From positions 8,760,638 through 8,824,637 of the forward strand of contig CM053333.1 in the NCBI GenBank assembly GCA_028583605.1: a stretch of 64,000 nt of DNA, given 5' to 3'. The position numbers were made by a program, and so were the translations under genes. Source of the stretch: Dastarcus helophoroides. Its lineage: Eukaryota; Arthropoda; Insecta; Coleoptera; Bothrideridae. The notes beneath the pieces are model-generated. The model had not been told where the DNA came from, ran no database searches, and was given only the letters and a program-made list of their open reading frames with translations. This document shows, one piece after another, positions 1 to 11,044 of this stretch (positions within the stretch are counted from its first letter, which is position 1; every line of letters starts with the position of its first letter).

Positions 1-204
1 AGCTTGGCAGGCTCTTAGGACCAGATATGGTATCAGTCCGGATAATATTATTCTTTATGGGCAGAGCATAGGGACCGTTCCGACTGTGGATTTAGCTGCA
101 CGATATGAGGTTGGTGCTGTTATTCTTCATTCCCCGCTGATGTCCGGAATGAGGGTCGCTTTTCCAAATACCAAACGTACTTGGTTTTTTGATGCATTTC
201 CCAG
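1..204 (+). CDS. ABHD17: ABHD17-type depalmitoylase, internal exon (5' part outside window)
   Basis: This is an alpha/beta-hydrolase of the ABHD17 (FAM108) family. By family knowledge these are membrane-associated serine hydrolases that remove palmitate from proteins such as Ras and synaptic scaffolds. The exon reads from base 2 without stops ([10 protein letters not shown], then [20 protein letters not shown]) and includes the nucleophile elbow GQSIG with the catalytic Ser. It continues through [20 protein letters not shown], a stretch nearly invariant in the family. It ends in phase 2 at a canonical donor (ccag|gtaaga); the split codon is completed as Ser by the exon at 8331. The N-terminal cysteine-rich palmitoylated region lies upstream of the window. 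Exact paralogue number (A, B or C) is a vertebrate distinction and is not assigned. Confidence 0.96.
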
Positions 205-599
205 GTAAGATCATTTTTTATTGCTTTGTGTCATTTTATTCGAGAAATGATTGTCCATATTACTGAGTAGATAAGAGGAAAAAAATAAAAATTTGTCATT
301 TATTGCAGTTAATTATTAAAGACGAATTAATACCAAGATATTTCTTTGTATTCAAATGTATTGCACCCCACTACCTCCACAATGATTTATTTAAAAAACG
401 AGAAGTGTCAAAATAATCTCAAATATGGGGTTTCCTTGACAGGGGATTAAAATGCTACTTATAACAAAGATCCAAAGCATTGAGGTTACTTTGACATCAA
501 AATTTATGATGTTTTATGTATTAAATTTAATGAAACTAATTGCTTTCCTCAAGGCCCGTAGTTTTGCTTGGTTCTGGTTTGATTGGCAGCCACTTATTT

Positions 600-1260
600 G
601 GTAAATTTTGATTTTTCTCAAATTCTGAGCTTTAATTATCAATTTTTTACATTTTTTTTTCAAAATTTTCATTTTGTATTTTTAACAGATGTTTATTTTA
701 TTTTCAAAATGCTGTAATTTCGAAATTTCGTACTTCTCACGTAAAATTTAGAGTTTTCACTTTTTAATACTCTCAATTCATTCTTAAACTTAAAATGTCA
801 ATCTTGAGGTTTCAATTTTTTATATACCATTTCAATTTTCAACTGTAAATTTGAAGAAAAGCCTTTTTTTTATTTCAAATTTTGTTCCTCAAAATTTCGT
901 CTTTGTTTTTATAATTTCCAGTTCAGCATTTTTTTTTTTAAATTTAGTTTAGCTTTTTGACTATCAACTTAAAATTTCGATTTTTTTTTCTCAAAATTTT
1001 AGAGATTTAACCCAAATCATTTTAAATTTTGGAAATGTTGTTCAAAATTTTGGATTTTGTTAATTTAAATTTAAAATTGCGCTATTTCCACGGGTTTTGG
1101 GTTTATTTTAGAAATCTGAATTTTAATTTAGAAATTTTTACTTTTGAAATTTCATATTTTAAGCTCGAAAGTTTTTTCAGTAAGTTTCTGACGACATTTT
1201 GATTCCTTTTGATCAAAAACCTCGAGATTTTGACGATTTTCAGATTTTTCGAAATATTTC
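600..1260. repeat. T-rich low-complexity block in ABHD17 intron
   Basis: Degenerate repetition of words such as ctcaaaattt and tttcgac on the + strand. The polarity is opposite to the block at 1860-7320, so the two blocks form a loose inverted pair around the less repetitive 1260-1860 segment. No coding signal was recognised; open frames here are by-products of stop-poor low-complexity sequence. Confidence 0.7.
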
Positions 1261-1859
1261 GAGAACCAGCATAGGCGAAGTTAAGGAGAGGCTTGGGGGT
1301 TAACCCATTCCTAGAACCGCTCCAGAAGACTAATTTAACCCTCCTCCCCCCAAAAACTATTTGAACATTACCACGGATACACATAGTCCTTATACATTTT
1401 AAAACACAGAATGTATGAAGTAAAACGTAACAAGAAGTAATAAAACTGCAAAGAATATGTCTATTAATTCAATTTTTTCTTCGTAAAATTGGAATTCAAA
1501 TTCGACATTTAAGGGAATACAATATATTTTAAGTTTAAAATTTTGAGGTACATCTGGACTTTTTAAAAATTAATCAAAAATTAGCAAATTCCAGGATTTT
1601 CTGGTAATTTTCTGGAGAATTCACTCGAGTTGGAATGTCCACACTTTCTTGGGCTCAGCCCAGCCGGATTATGCAAAAAGTACTCATGTCCCCCTTTAAA
1701 TTTATTTATTTCTAAAATAAAAAATCATTTACTTCTTAATTACAAACATAATCAAATAAATTAAAATATTCACGTTCACTCTGAAAATTATTAAGTATAA
1801 ATAATTTAATAATAATAATTTATGTTAAACTTGAGTGGGTCACATGGCAATTTTCGAAA

Positions 1860-4800
1860 CAAATTCGAAACTGAAAAGAAAATCCCAAGTTTTAAAAAAA
1901 ATTCAAAGATCTGAAAAAAATCAAACTTTTTTAGTCAATATGTTCAATAACAGACAAAAATTGAAATTAAAATAACCAGTTTAAAAGTCAAATTTTAAAA
2001 AATGGTCGAAAATTTGAAAAATGTCCATATTTTTATAATTACAATTTTAGAAAAGGCTAACTCTTCAAAAATCGACAAAATTTTGAAAAGTCGACAATTT
2101 TAAGGAAATAAAAATTTTGAGAAATTGTCGAAAATTTCAAAAAGAAGCAACAGGTCGAAGTTTTCAGAATAAGTAGAAATTTTTAAAGATTTGTACTGTT
2201 TTCAAAATAAAATTGAAATTTTTTAAAATAAGTCAAGATTTTCAAAAAGTCGAAATTTAAAATAGTTGGGATTTTAAAAAATCGGAAAGTTTTGAGAAGA
2301 AAAGGATTCGAGATTTAAAAAAAATCGAATTTTGTGGAATCATTAACGATTTTCCAAAAAAGATGAAATTTTGAAAAAAGTCAAGATTTTTTTTAAGTTC
2401 AAATTTTGAAAAAAGACCCAGATTTTCAAAAAAAAAGATCGAAAATTTGGGGAAATTACGAAATTTTAGAAAATGTTTTAAAAAAGTCGAAATTTCGAAA
2501 TGTCGAGATGTTACAAAAGTTCAGATTTTAGTCGAAATTTAAAACAGTTGGGTTAAAAAAAAAAAACTGAAATTTGTGTCGAGATTTCAAAAAATTGAAT
2601 TTTGAAAAAAGTCAAGATTTTTTTAGGTTCAAATTTTGAGGGAAAGACCCAGATTTTCAAAAAAATAGATCGAAAATTTGGGCAAATTGCGAAATTTTAA
2701 AAAGAGTTCAATAAAATTCGGAATTTGGAAAGAATATGGAGATTGAAAAAAATTGAGATTTGTGAAAAGAAAGGAATTTGAGATTTGAAAAAATCGAATT
2801 TTGTGAAAAGAAAGGAATTCGAGATTTGAAAAAATCGAATTTTGTAAAATCGTTAACAATTTAAAAAGAAAATGAAATTTTGAAAAAAAGAGTACAACAT
2901 TTTTTTAGCTCAAATTTTGAAAAAAAGCCGAAATTTCGAAAAAATATGGAGATTTTTAAGAAATTCAGGTTTTAGTTGAAATTTAGAAAAAGTTTAGATC
3001 TTAAAAAATCGTAAATTTGAGAAAAGATAAGAATTCGAGATTTGAAGAAATCGAATTTTGTAAACTCGTTAGCAATTAAAAAAAAGTTAATATTTTTTAC
3101 ATTCATATTTGGGGAAATTGCGAAATTTTAGAAAACGTTTTAAAAAAATCGAAATTTCGAAAAAATATCGAGATTTCAAAAAAAATTCAGATTTTAGTCG
3201 ACATTTAAAAAAATGGAGATTTTAAACAATCTGAAATTTGTGAAAAAAAATTCGAGATTTTAAAAAATCGAATTTTGTAAAATCGTTGGCAGTTTTGTAA
3301 AAAAATGGAATTTTGAAAAAAAAATCAATAAGTTCAAATTTTGAAAAAAAGATCCAGATTTTATAAAAAAAGATCGATAAGTTGCGAAATTTTAGAAAAA
3401 GTTTTTAGAAGTTTGGAATTTCGAAAAAATATCGAGATTTAAAAAAAATCAGATTTTAGTCGAAATTTAAAAAAGTTGAGATTTTAAAAAATCGGAAATT
3501 TGTGAAAACAAAGGAAATCGAGATTTGAAAAAATCGAGTTTTGTAAAAGCGTTAGCAATTAAAAAAAAGTTAAAATTTTTGAAGTTTAAATTTTGAGAAA
3601 GAGACCCAGATTTTCAAAAAAGATCGAAAATTTGGGGAAATTGCGAAATTTTAGAAAAAGTTTATAAAAAGTCGAAATTTCGAAAAAATATCGAGATTCA
3701 AAAAAAAATTCAAATTTTAGTCGAGTTGAGATTTTAAAAAATCGAAAATTTGTGAAAAAAATTCGAAATTTGAAAAAATCGAATTTTGTAAAATCGTTGG
3801 CAATTTTGTAAAAAAATGGAATTTTGAAAAAAAGTCAAGAAGTTCAAATTTTGAAAAAAAAGACCCAGATTTCATAAAAAAAAACATCGAAAATTTGGGT
3901 AAATTGCGAAATTTTAGAAAAAGTTTTTAAAAAGTTGAAATTTCAAAAAAAATATCGAGATTTTAAAAAAAATCAGATTTTAGTCGAAATTTTAAGCAGT
4001 TGAGATTTTAAAAAATAAGAAATTTGTGAAAAGAAAAGCATTCGAGGTTTTAAAAAATCGAATTTTAAATAATCGTTGGCAGTTTTCAAAAAAAATGAAA
4101 TTTTGAAAAAAGAAGTCAAGATTTTCTTAAGTTAAAATTTTGAGAAAAAGACCTAGATTTTTAAAAAAAGATGTTTTAAAAAAGTGGAAATTTTGAAAAC
4201 ATATCAAGAGTTAAAAAAAAATTCAGATTTTAGTCGAAATTTAAAAAAGTTGAGATTTTAAAAAATCGGAAATTTGTGAGAAGAAAAAAATTCGTAATTT
4301 GAAAAAATTGAATTTTGGAAAAAAGTCCCGATTTTCCAAGTTCAAATTTTGAAAAAAGACGCAGGTTTTTAAAAAAAAAAAGATAAAAAATTTGGGAAAA
4401 TTGCAAAATTTTAGAAAAAAATTGAAGTTTTTAAAGAAGTCTAAATTTCGAGAAAATATCGAGATCTAAAAAAAATCGGATTTAAAAAAAAGTCGAAATG
4501 AAAGGAAAATGAAAGTTGGTATCGAAAGCCGAAATTTTGAAAAACAATTGAAATTTAAAAATAAAGACTAGGTTAAAAGCAGTCGAAATTTTCAAAAAAA
4601 AAAGGTAGATAAAGGATTTTTAAAAACCTCAAAATTGTCAAAAAATTGTAACATTTGAAGAAAACTTTGAAATTGATTTTTGAAATTTCCCGAAAAAATA
4701 AGGTCAGAGTTTCGAATAGTCAAAAATTGTAGAAAATAAATAAAATTTGATTTTGTGAACATACTTTTTAGAAAAGAAAACTAAAAATTAAAAGTGTAGA

Positions 4801-5750
4801 CCCAAAATTTTGAGAAAACAGTAAACATTTCCAAAAGAAACACAATCTGCCTTATTTTTTCTTTCAATTGCAAGTTTATAATTAAAAAAAATGTTAGAAA
4901 TAGTAACAACTGAACTGAACGAGTATTTATACAGTTGGAATTACACAAAGGTCGTTGAAATTAAAGAAAACTAAATTTATAAACAAAAATTTCGATAAAT
5001 CACTCGAAATGTACTTTGGATTCAAAACACTTTAAACATTTAAACATTAAAATGAAAATTTCGAAAAAATTGAAATATTAAGTAGTTTTCAAAAAAAAAA
5101 GTATTTGAAAATAATCGAATTCGCAATGGAAGTCAACATATTGAAGAATAAATTGAAATGTCAACAACAGTCGAATTTTTGTAAAAATTTTCGAAATTTA
5201 CAAAAAATTCAAAATTGTTTTGAATTTATTTTATACGGTTCATTCAGAATTTTAAAAATTGGCAATTTAAAAAGCCAGCTTCTTAAAAAAATTGAAAATT
5301 TCACTAAAAGACGAATTTTTTGGGAAGTCGAATTTACAAAAGTTCGAAATTTGGAGAAAAAGTGTATAAAAATTTGAAAATAGGTCGAAATTTTGAAAAA
5401 CGTTATTTTGAAAACGATCCAATTCTGAAAGAGTCGATTTGGAAAAAAAGTTAAAATTTTCGTGATAAAACGTGGAAAAAATATGCCAATTTCGCTAATA
5501 GATTTTTTTTTAAATAAAAATAAAATTTACCAAGTCGAAACTTTGAGAAAAAACTTTGGGGAATAATCAACATTTTAAACGAGATTCGAACTTTCCCAAC
5601 GAAAGAATTTCCAAAAAAAGAACATTGTTTTTAAAAATAAAAGTATTTTAAAATGTTTGAATTTACAAAACAGTCAAGATATTGATAAAAAATTGAAACT
5701 TTGAAAAAAGGTCGAAATTTTATTTATGTCGAACATTTTCCAGAAATTAG
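1860..5750. repeat. A-rich degenerate satellite in ABHD17 intron, period about 250 bp
   Basis: Nearly continuous variation on gaaattttgaaaaaagtc with strong purine bias on the + strand. Between about 2.5 and 4.4 kb the marker gaaatttgtgaaaa recurs near 2760, 3233, 3493, 3745, 4018 and 4265, so the spacing is mostly 235-275 bp. This indicates an old, diverged tandem array rather than a random A-rich tract. Similar sequence fills 30.8-32.3, 35.8-37.7 and 40.2-45.5 kb. Confidence 0.75.
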
Positions 5751-5758
5751 AAATTTTC

Positions 5759-6487
5759 AAATAACATTTAAATTTTTCTATACGAAATTTTAAAGAAACA
5801 AAATTTTTCGAAAAAAAGTCAAAAACCTCCAGAAATGGTCTAAATTTTGAAAAAATAATTCGAAATTTAGCAATTGAGTCAAAATGTAAAAAAAAGCAGG
5901 AATTGTTGGAAAGTTAAAATTTTTAAAGTAAGTCCAAATTCAAATAACATTTAATTTTTTCAATACGAAATTTTAAGAAAATAAAATTTTTCAATAAAAA
6001 GTTAAAAACCTCCAGAGAGGGTCGACATTTTGAAAAAATTGTTCGAAATTTAGCAGATGAGTCAAAATGTAGAAAAAAGCAGGAATTGTTGAAAGTTAAA
6101 ATTTTTAAAGTAAGTCCAAGTTCAAATAACATTTAATTTTTTCAATACGAAATTTTAAAAAAATAAAACTTTTCAATAAAAACTTAAAAACCTCCAGAAA
6201 GGGTCGAAATTTTGAAAAAATATGTCGAAATTTAGCAAATGAGTCAAAATGTAGAAAAACGCAGGAATTTATGAAAGTTAAAATTTTTAAAGTAAGTCCA
6301 AATTCAAATAACATTTACTTTTTTCAGTACGAAATTTTAAAAAAATAAAATTTTTCAATAAAAAGTTAAAAACCTCCAGAAAGGGTCGAAATTTTGAAAA
6401 AATTGTTCGAAATTTAGCAAATGAGTCAAAATGTAGAAAAAAGCAGGAATTGTTAAAAGTTAAAATGTTTAAAGTAAGTCCAAATTT
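5759..6487. repeat. Four tandem copies of a 182-bp repeat
   Basis: The word aaataacattta begins units at 5759, 5942, 6124 and 6306. Each unit then contains aaacctccaga and aaaagcaggaatt in the same order. Spacing is 182-183 bp and the copies are far more alike than the surrounding degenerate array, so this is a recent local amplification. The open frames repeated here are spurious. Confidence 0.9.
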
Positions 6488-6489
6488 GA

Positions 6490-7320
6490 AATTGTAAATT
6501 TTCAATATTATTCAAAATATTTAATAATTTCGAAATTTTGAATATTTTCAACAAAAATCGAAATTTTTTAAAAAATCGAACATTTTAAGCTAATGTTTTC
6601 AAAAGTCCAAATTTTCAAAAATAATTGATATATCTAAAAAATTTGCATTTTAAGTCAACGTAAACAAAGAAACAAAACTAGAAAGTTGAAATTTGAAGAG
6701 ATTAACATTTTTTCCAATGTGAAGAGGAATTTTGAAAAGGGTCAGAATTTTCAGACATAAGTTGAAAGTTTGAGAAAAGTTAGTTCTCCAAAAAATTAAA
6801 ACAAATTCTAAATAGATATTCAACAAAATCTAAATTTGGAGGAAAAAAATGGAAAATTTCAAAAAAGTTGGAATTTCCAACAAGGAAAGACTGTAATAGA
6901 CAAAATCTCCAAAATAAGTTAGATTTTTCAGATAAATCCAAATACAAAAAGTTAAATAATTTTTAAAAAGTAGGAATTTTCAAAAAAATCAAAATTTCAA
7001 GATAAAGGTCGAAATGTCGAAGACAGTGGGATTTCAAAATATGGAAATTAAACAAATTTTCGACATTTTCAAAAATAAGTCGATTTTTTTTTTAATTTCA
7101 AATTTTTAATAAAACTCGAATTCTACCAAAAAAAAGTTGAAATTTTCAGAATGTCAAACTCTAATCTAAGTCAGTGTATTAAATAGTCCAAATTTTGAAA
7201 AAAATGTCGAGAAAAGTTTAAGTTTGAAAAAATTGTAAAAGTTTTCAAAAATGTCTAAACTTGGGAAAAAAAATTGAATTTTTAAGAAAGTGTAAATTTG
7301 GAAAAACTAATTTAAAAAAA
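6490..7320. repeat. A-rich low-complexity tail of the intronic satellite
   Basis: Continues the aaaatttcgaaaaa style of sequence without a clear period. No gene was recognised. Confidence 0.6.
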
Positions 7321-8330
7321 AAGTGATTCGATTGATAACAGAATAAAATATGTGGAGCGCAACTGGGCCAATAATTGGTTGGAGCACGAGGGGTCTGGGC
7401 GCAAGTAGTCCGACACCTTTTTACGAAAGCATTACGATTAATCTTGGGAATTTCTTTATAATTCAAGTAAACTCTGTGCGAATAATAGCTTAAGAGATGA
7501 TCCGATCGCCGACTTTGGTTCTTTAAATCAAATTTCCAATTTTTTTGTTACTTTGGTGTGGAATGTGTAATTGTAGTGCAGTTTTTATTTTTAAAAATGC
7601 CTCGATATTTACTATTACGCTAAAAAGCATTTTTGACTTTCGAAGGCTTTTATTAAACACGTTCAAATTTGCAGACTTCGCAATTCCCTCGCATATTTGT
7701 TATCGTTTTAAACTTAACAGGAAATTTATGAAGTTGATACTCGAAAAAAAAATGCAATGCTTTCGATAAAATTTTATCAATATCTACTATCAAATATGCA
7801 ATAGAAAAACTAGCATTTTATTAATCAGAGGAATTTTATTGCCGTATAATACTCATCAAAATACTTATCGGTCTTTTACTTTTTTATCGGAATTAATGCT
7901 GATAAATATTCCCAGTATTTTGTTAATTTGATTTTTTTTACCATCGAGTTTTATAGTTCATTGCTTAATCACCTTTATTATTACACCTTTATTAATTAAT
8001 AAATCAGTCATTTGGTCTAAAATTGGCCTACGCTGTAATGTTAACGATAAAAGTTACCCGGAGATAACGCTTTTTTAAACAATGCTAAATTCATGTCCGG
8101 GCACGATCGATGATAATTTATCATTACCAATGTTTTTTAACATAATCATTCTAATTTATGTTAATGGGGGACAGTCGTTGATAAATTTGCGCTAATTATT
8201 ATCACACCTATTTACACAAAATTATTTAATTCATAAATCATTCGAAAATGTATTTACTAACAAATAACTCACCAAAATAGAACTCCTTATATTACAGTAT
8301 AAATAAAATGCTTTCTTCATTATTTTTCAG
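7320..8330. other. Distal part of ABHD17 intron, no recognised element
   Basis: Ordinary AT-rich sequence leading to the acceptor tttttcag at 8330. I see no gene, RNA or bounded repeat in it. Confidence 0.5.
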
Positions 8331-8463
8331 TATTGATAAAGTACCAAAAGTTATGTCCCCAACATTAATTATCCATGGAACTGAAGACGAGGTAATAGAC
8401 TTTTCTCATGGCTTAACAATATTTGAAAAGTGCCCCAAAGCCGTAGAACCCCTCTGGGTCGAG
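8331..8463 (+). CDS. ABHD17: ABHD17 penultimate coding exon (catalytic Asp)
   Basis: Follows acceptor tatttttcag and ends at donor gag|gtaagt. The first base completes the split Ser codon, then 44 codons read [30 protein letters not shown] and [14 protein letters not shown]. The [10 protein letters not shown] motif holds the acid of the catalytic triad. Reading through the donor gives a stop-limited extension that does not match the family, supporting the splice site. The 8126-bp intron upstream is unusually long and almost entirely repeat. Confidence 0.96.
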
Positions 8464-8852
8464 GTAAGTTCCATTTTACAGGATCAGGTATTTGTATTAC
8501 AACCGAAATCGAGCCAGATTTGGCCCACATTAGGTTTCATTTGTAACGCAAACGAATTCGAGTTAATTGGCGCAGTCGGTAGGATTTAACCCAGCTTTGC
8601 AACGAACCCAACCAAAAAAATAACCACACTTGCTTCCGGAAGCTTACCTAAAACGACACTTGTTTACCAAAGCTTGGTTAAATCCTTGCATTATTCTCTT
8701 CTTTTTAATTTTCATGGGAAGTTACTGTAACGGTTTTATTGTAGTGATTTAATTGTCAGCTGTTTAACTTATTAGTGTAAGCGCCCAACTCCCCCATTTG
8801 ATTCTTCAGTTAAAAATTCCCTCTGAAGTTTGCTGAAGTTTTGTTTTTCTAG

Positions 8853-8936
8853 GGCGCCGGCCATAACGACGTGGAACTGTACAATGTATACCTTGAAAGA
8901 CTTAAGCAGTTCGTCAGCGTGGAACTGGTCAACTGA
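8853..8936 (+). CDS. ABHD17: ABHD17 last coding exon (catalytic His, stop)
   Basis: Acceptor tttttctag at 8852. The exon reads GAGHNDVELYNVYLERLKQF and then SVELVN before TGA. GAGHND supplies the catalytic His. C-terminal length agrees with the family, which ends shortly after the ERLKQF helix. The intron to the previous exon is 389 bp. Both exon junctions keep frame, so the gene looks functional in this window. Confidence 0.96.
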   Translation, partial: GAGHNDVELYNVYLERLKQFVSVELVN

Positions 8937-9708
8937 CAGTTAGAAGACGACTGTACCTTCACTTCTGAAACATTAAGCTCAATGGCTTAGGGTTTAAATG
9001 CTACAAAATGGTTTTTGAAGCACACCCCTTCGCATTTATACGACTGTTACCTTTATCGCAACAAACATTTTTTCTAAACTAAAGTGTAAAAGTGGAGCCG
9101 TGGACGTTATTAGACAATCTTTAAAATGGTGCAATATTTAATAATGAAAAATTTCAGGTCTCGCAATTTTTATTTTTTTTCTAAAGACAACCTTTGCCAT
9201 TTGTTTGAAACAATTACTGTGTTCAATTTTAGCAGCAGGAAAAAAGTCTATTTTTAATAATCGTTACTTATTTCTCTACCAACCATCATTATTTCTACGT
9301 GTGATAAATTTTTGTATATAAGGCCCAAGTTGCCCGACCTAAAGTGACTCGGAACTAAACGAACTGAATCTGTAATCCCTCTGATGACTTTGATGCAAAC
9401 GACTCTCTTTTGTATTGGAAAGTTTCTCTTTAATTTTAGTACCGGGTCACTGCATAATCTAAATGTTACTTAATTTCCAATTCGTAATCTAAATTTGAGT
9501 AAATTTTTGGAATTAACCACTTATTTTGCAGTTTTAATTTATTTGTAGAGTATTTATTGTATTATATGTTTACCTAAGTTAGTTCTCCTGTAGGTTTTCC
9601 TTCTGGACCTCTCCTTTCCATTAATGATTTTGAAGGAAAATCGTTTCATATTTAAATATGTTTTGCAGCAATTTTTAAAGGGTTTGTAAAAAAATTATCT
9701 AAAATAAA
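8937..9708 (+). other. Probable ABHD17 3' UTR with poly(A) signal
   Basis: Unique AT-rich sequence follows the stop. The hexamer aataaa at 9703-9708 is a plausible polyadenylation signal; no strong GT-rich downstream element is obvious, so the transcript end is uncertain. Confidence 0.4.
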
Positions 9709-9931
9709 AAATGATATCAAAGCTTATTTTATTTTGTCCCTTAGTTAAATACAAAAATTTCCCCTATTTTTCTTTCCTTTTATTAGAGTCATTTTACACA
9801 TTATGTCTATTTTTAATCAGAATTATACGTGTTAAAAGCAGCCATTGTGCCAATATACATAGAGCCTGTTATAAATTTTGCAAAATACTCCCAAGAAAAT
9901 GCGTGATAAATTGCGCAGACAACGTAAATTA

Positions 9932-10183
9932 GTAAAAGTTGAAGTTGCACGCTTGTTAAAGTTGTCAGGACACAATCGTTACAGTTGCGCGGATATTCCT
10001 CTACTAATTTTCGAACAACGAATTGGACTTCGGAGTTTTAGTGCCACTTTTGAATAACCCACTCTACTGCCTAAGGAGCAATAGAACATATATATTTTTC
10101 GATAATGGTAGAGATTACGGGGAGTAGCAACTTTAACGGTCGATCCAGTACAGTGAGCGCAACTTTAGCGAGAGTCTACTGTA
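9932..10183 (-). mobile_element. MITE with pogo/Tc1-like ends, copy A
   Basis: About 250 bp that is the inverse complement of copy B (10388-10654), sharing ttgcgcggatattcc, the acgaattgga region and the acatatat segment. Its right end is tctactgta, i.e. an inward TACAGTAGAC terminus ending with TA. The left end is degraded. It has no coding capacity. The repeated word gttgcgc and the CAGTAGAC terminus resemble pogo/Tigger-type elements, but the family is not certain. Confidence 0.7.
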
Positions 10184-10387
10184 ATCTAACCTCGGATTAA
10201 TCGACTATCCAGGTAATCCAACCTCCATCTTGCTACTACAAAATTAATTTTTTTGAATCTAGCTTATGAATTTTGTTCTATGTAAACTTTGTAAGCAAAA
10301 GATGCTTTTGATGTATCCAAGTATTAGTGATTAACGAATATTCACATGTTTTGTAACATTCACATTTGCAAGAAGTTATTGTGAATG

Positions 10388-10654
10388 TACAGTAGACTTG
10401 CGCTCAGCGTACTGAATCGACCCTGTAAGTTGCTACTCCCCATAATCCTTACCCTTATCGAAAAACATATATGTTCTATTGCTCCGTGCGCGGTTGAGTG
10501 GTATTCAAAAATGGCGCGAATACCCTGAAATCCAATTCGTTGTTCTTCGAAAATTAGAGTGGGGGAATATCCGCGCAACTTTAATGATCGTATCCTGACA
10601 ACTTTAACGAGCGTGCAACTTTAAGGGGCGCAACTTTAGCGGATGTCGGCTGTA
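10388..10654 (+). mobile_element. MITE with pogo/Tc1-like ends, copy B
   Basis: Bounded by TACAGTAGAC on the left and gtcggctgta on the right (inverse: TACAGCCGAC), so short terminal inverted repeats flanked by TA. It faces copy A across about 200 bp, giving a large potential hairpin. Confidence 0.75.
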
Positions 10655-10832
10655 CGTATTTGACAATGAAATGAGAAATGTATAAAATAACAATGCAACT
10701 GCTAACGTAGGTCGAAATTTTGAGTTTTTTCTCAAAATTCATCTTTGTTCACAAACTTTCGCTTTTTCTTTTGAAATTTCGAATGTGTGCTAAATTTCGA
10801 CTTTTTTTACTAGTCTTTCTTAAAATTTTGAA

Positions 10833-11044
10833 TTGAGGCACCTCTGCGTTAATTAATCGCAAAAAATGTCTCGGATGGGATGCCATCGACGACGACCTGG
10901 AGAGATCTGTCAGCGAGAAAATTGGATATCAAATGACAGAGTCCAGGAGGAAGACCATAAGATGTTAATTTGGCGAGAAGAGATCGGTGGCAGACTCTGT
11001 CGAAAGCTTTGAGATATTCAATGCCACAATCCTAGCCTCACCAT
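10833..11044 (-). pseudogene. LINE reverse transcriptase, motif A to motif B fragment
   Basis: Reads LNISKAFDRVCHRSLLAKLT, then SYGLPPGLCHLISNFLADRS and QVVVDGIPSETFF, then after a frameshift NAEVPQ. These match the RT palm of Jockey-group LINEs (usual motif A DISKAFD and motif B NAGVPQG). The first motif-A Asp is Asn near 11017, which would abolish polymerase activity. The fragment joins in frame to 14395-14551 across the hAT insertion. Confidence 0.88.
11037..11044. repeat. Left 8-bp target-site duplication of the hAT
   Basis: ctcaccat immediately precedes the element terminus and recurs exactly at 14387-14394. Eight-bp duplications are diagnostic of hAT insertion. Confidence 0.95.

Noticed and set aside
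5923..6505. Three similar - strand frames as a small gene family
   Set aside because: They are the translation of the 182-bp tandem repeat in a low-complexity intron.
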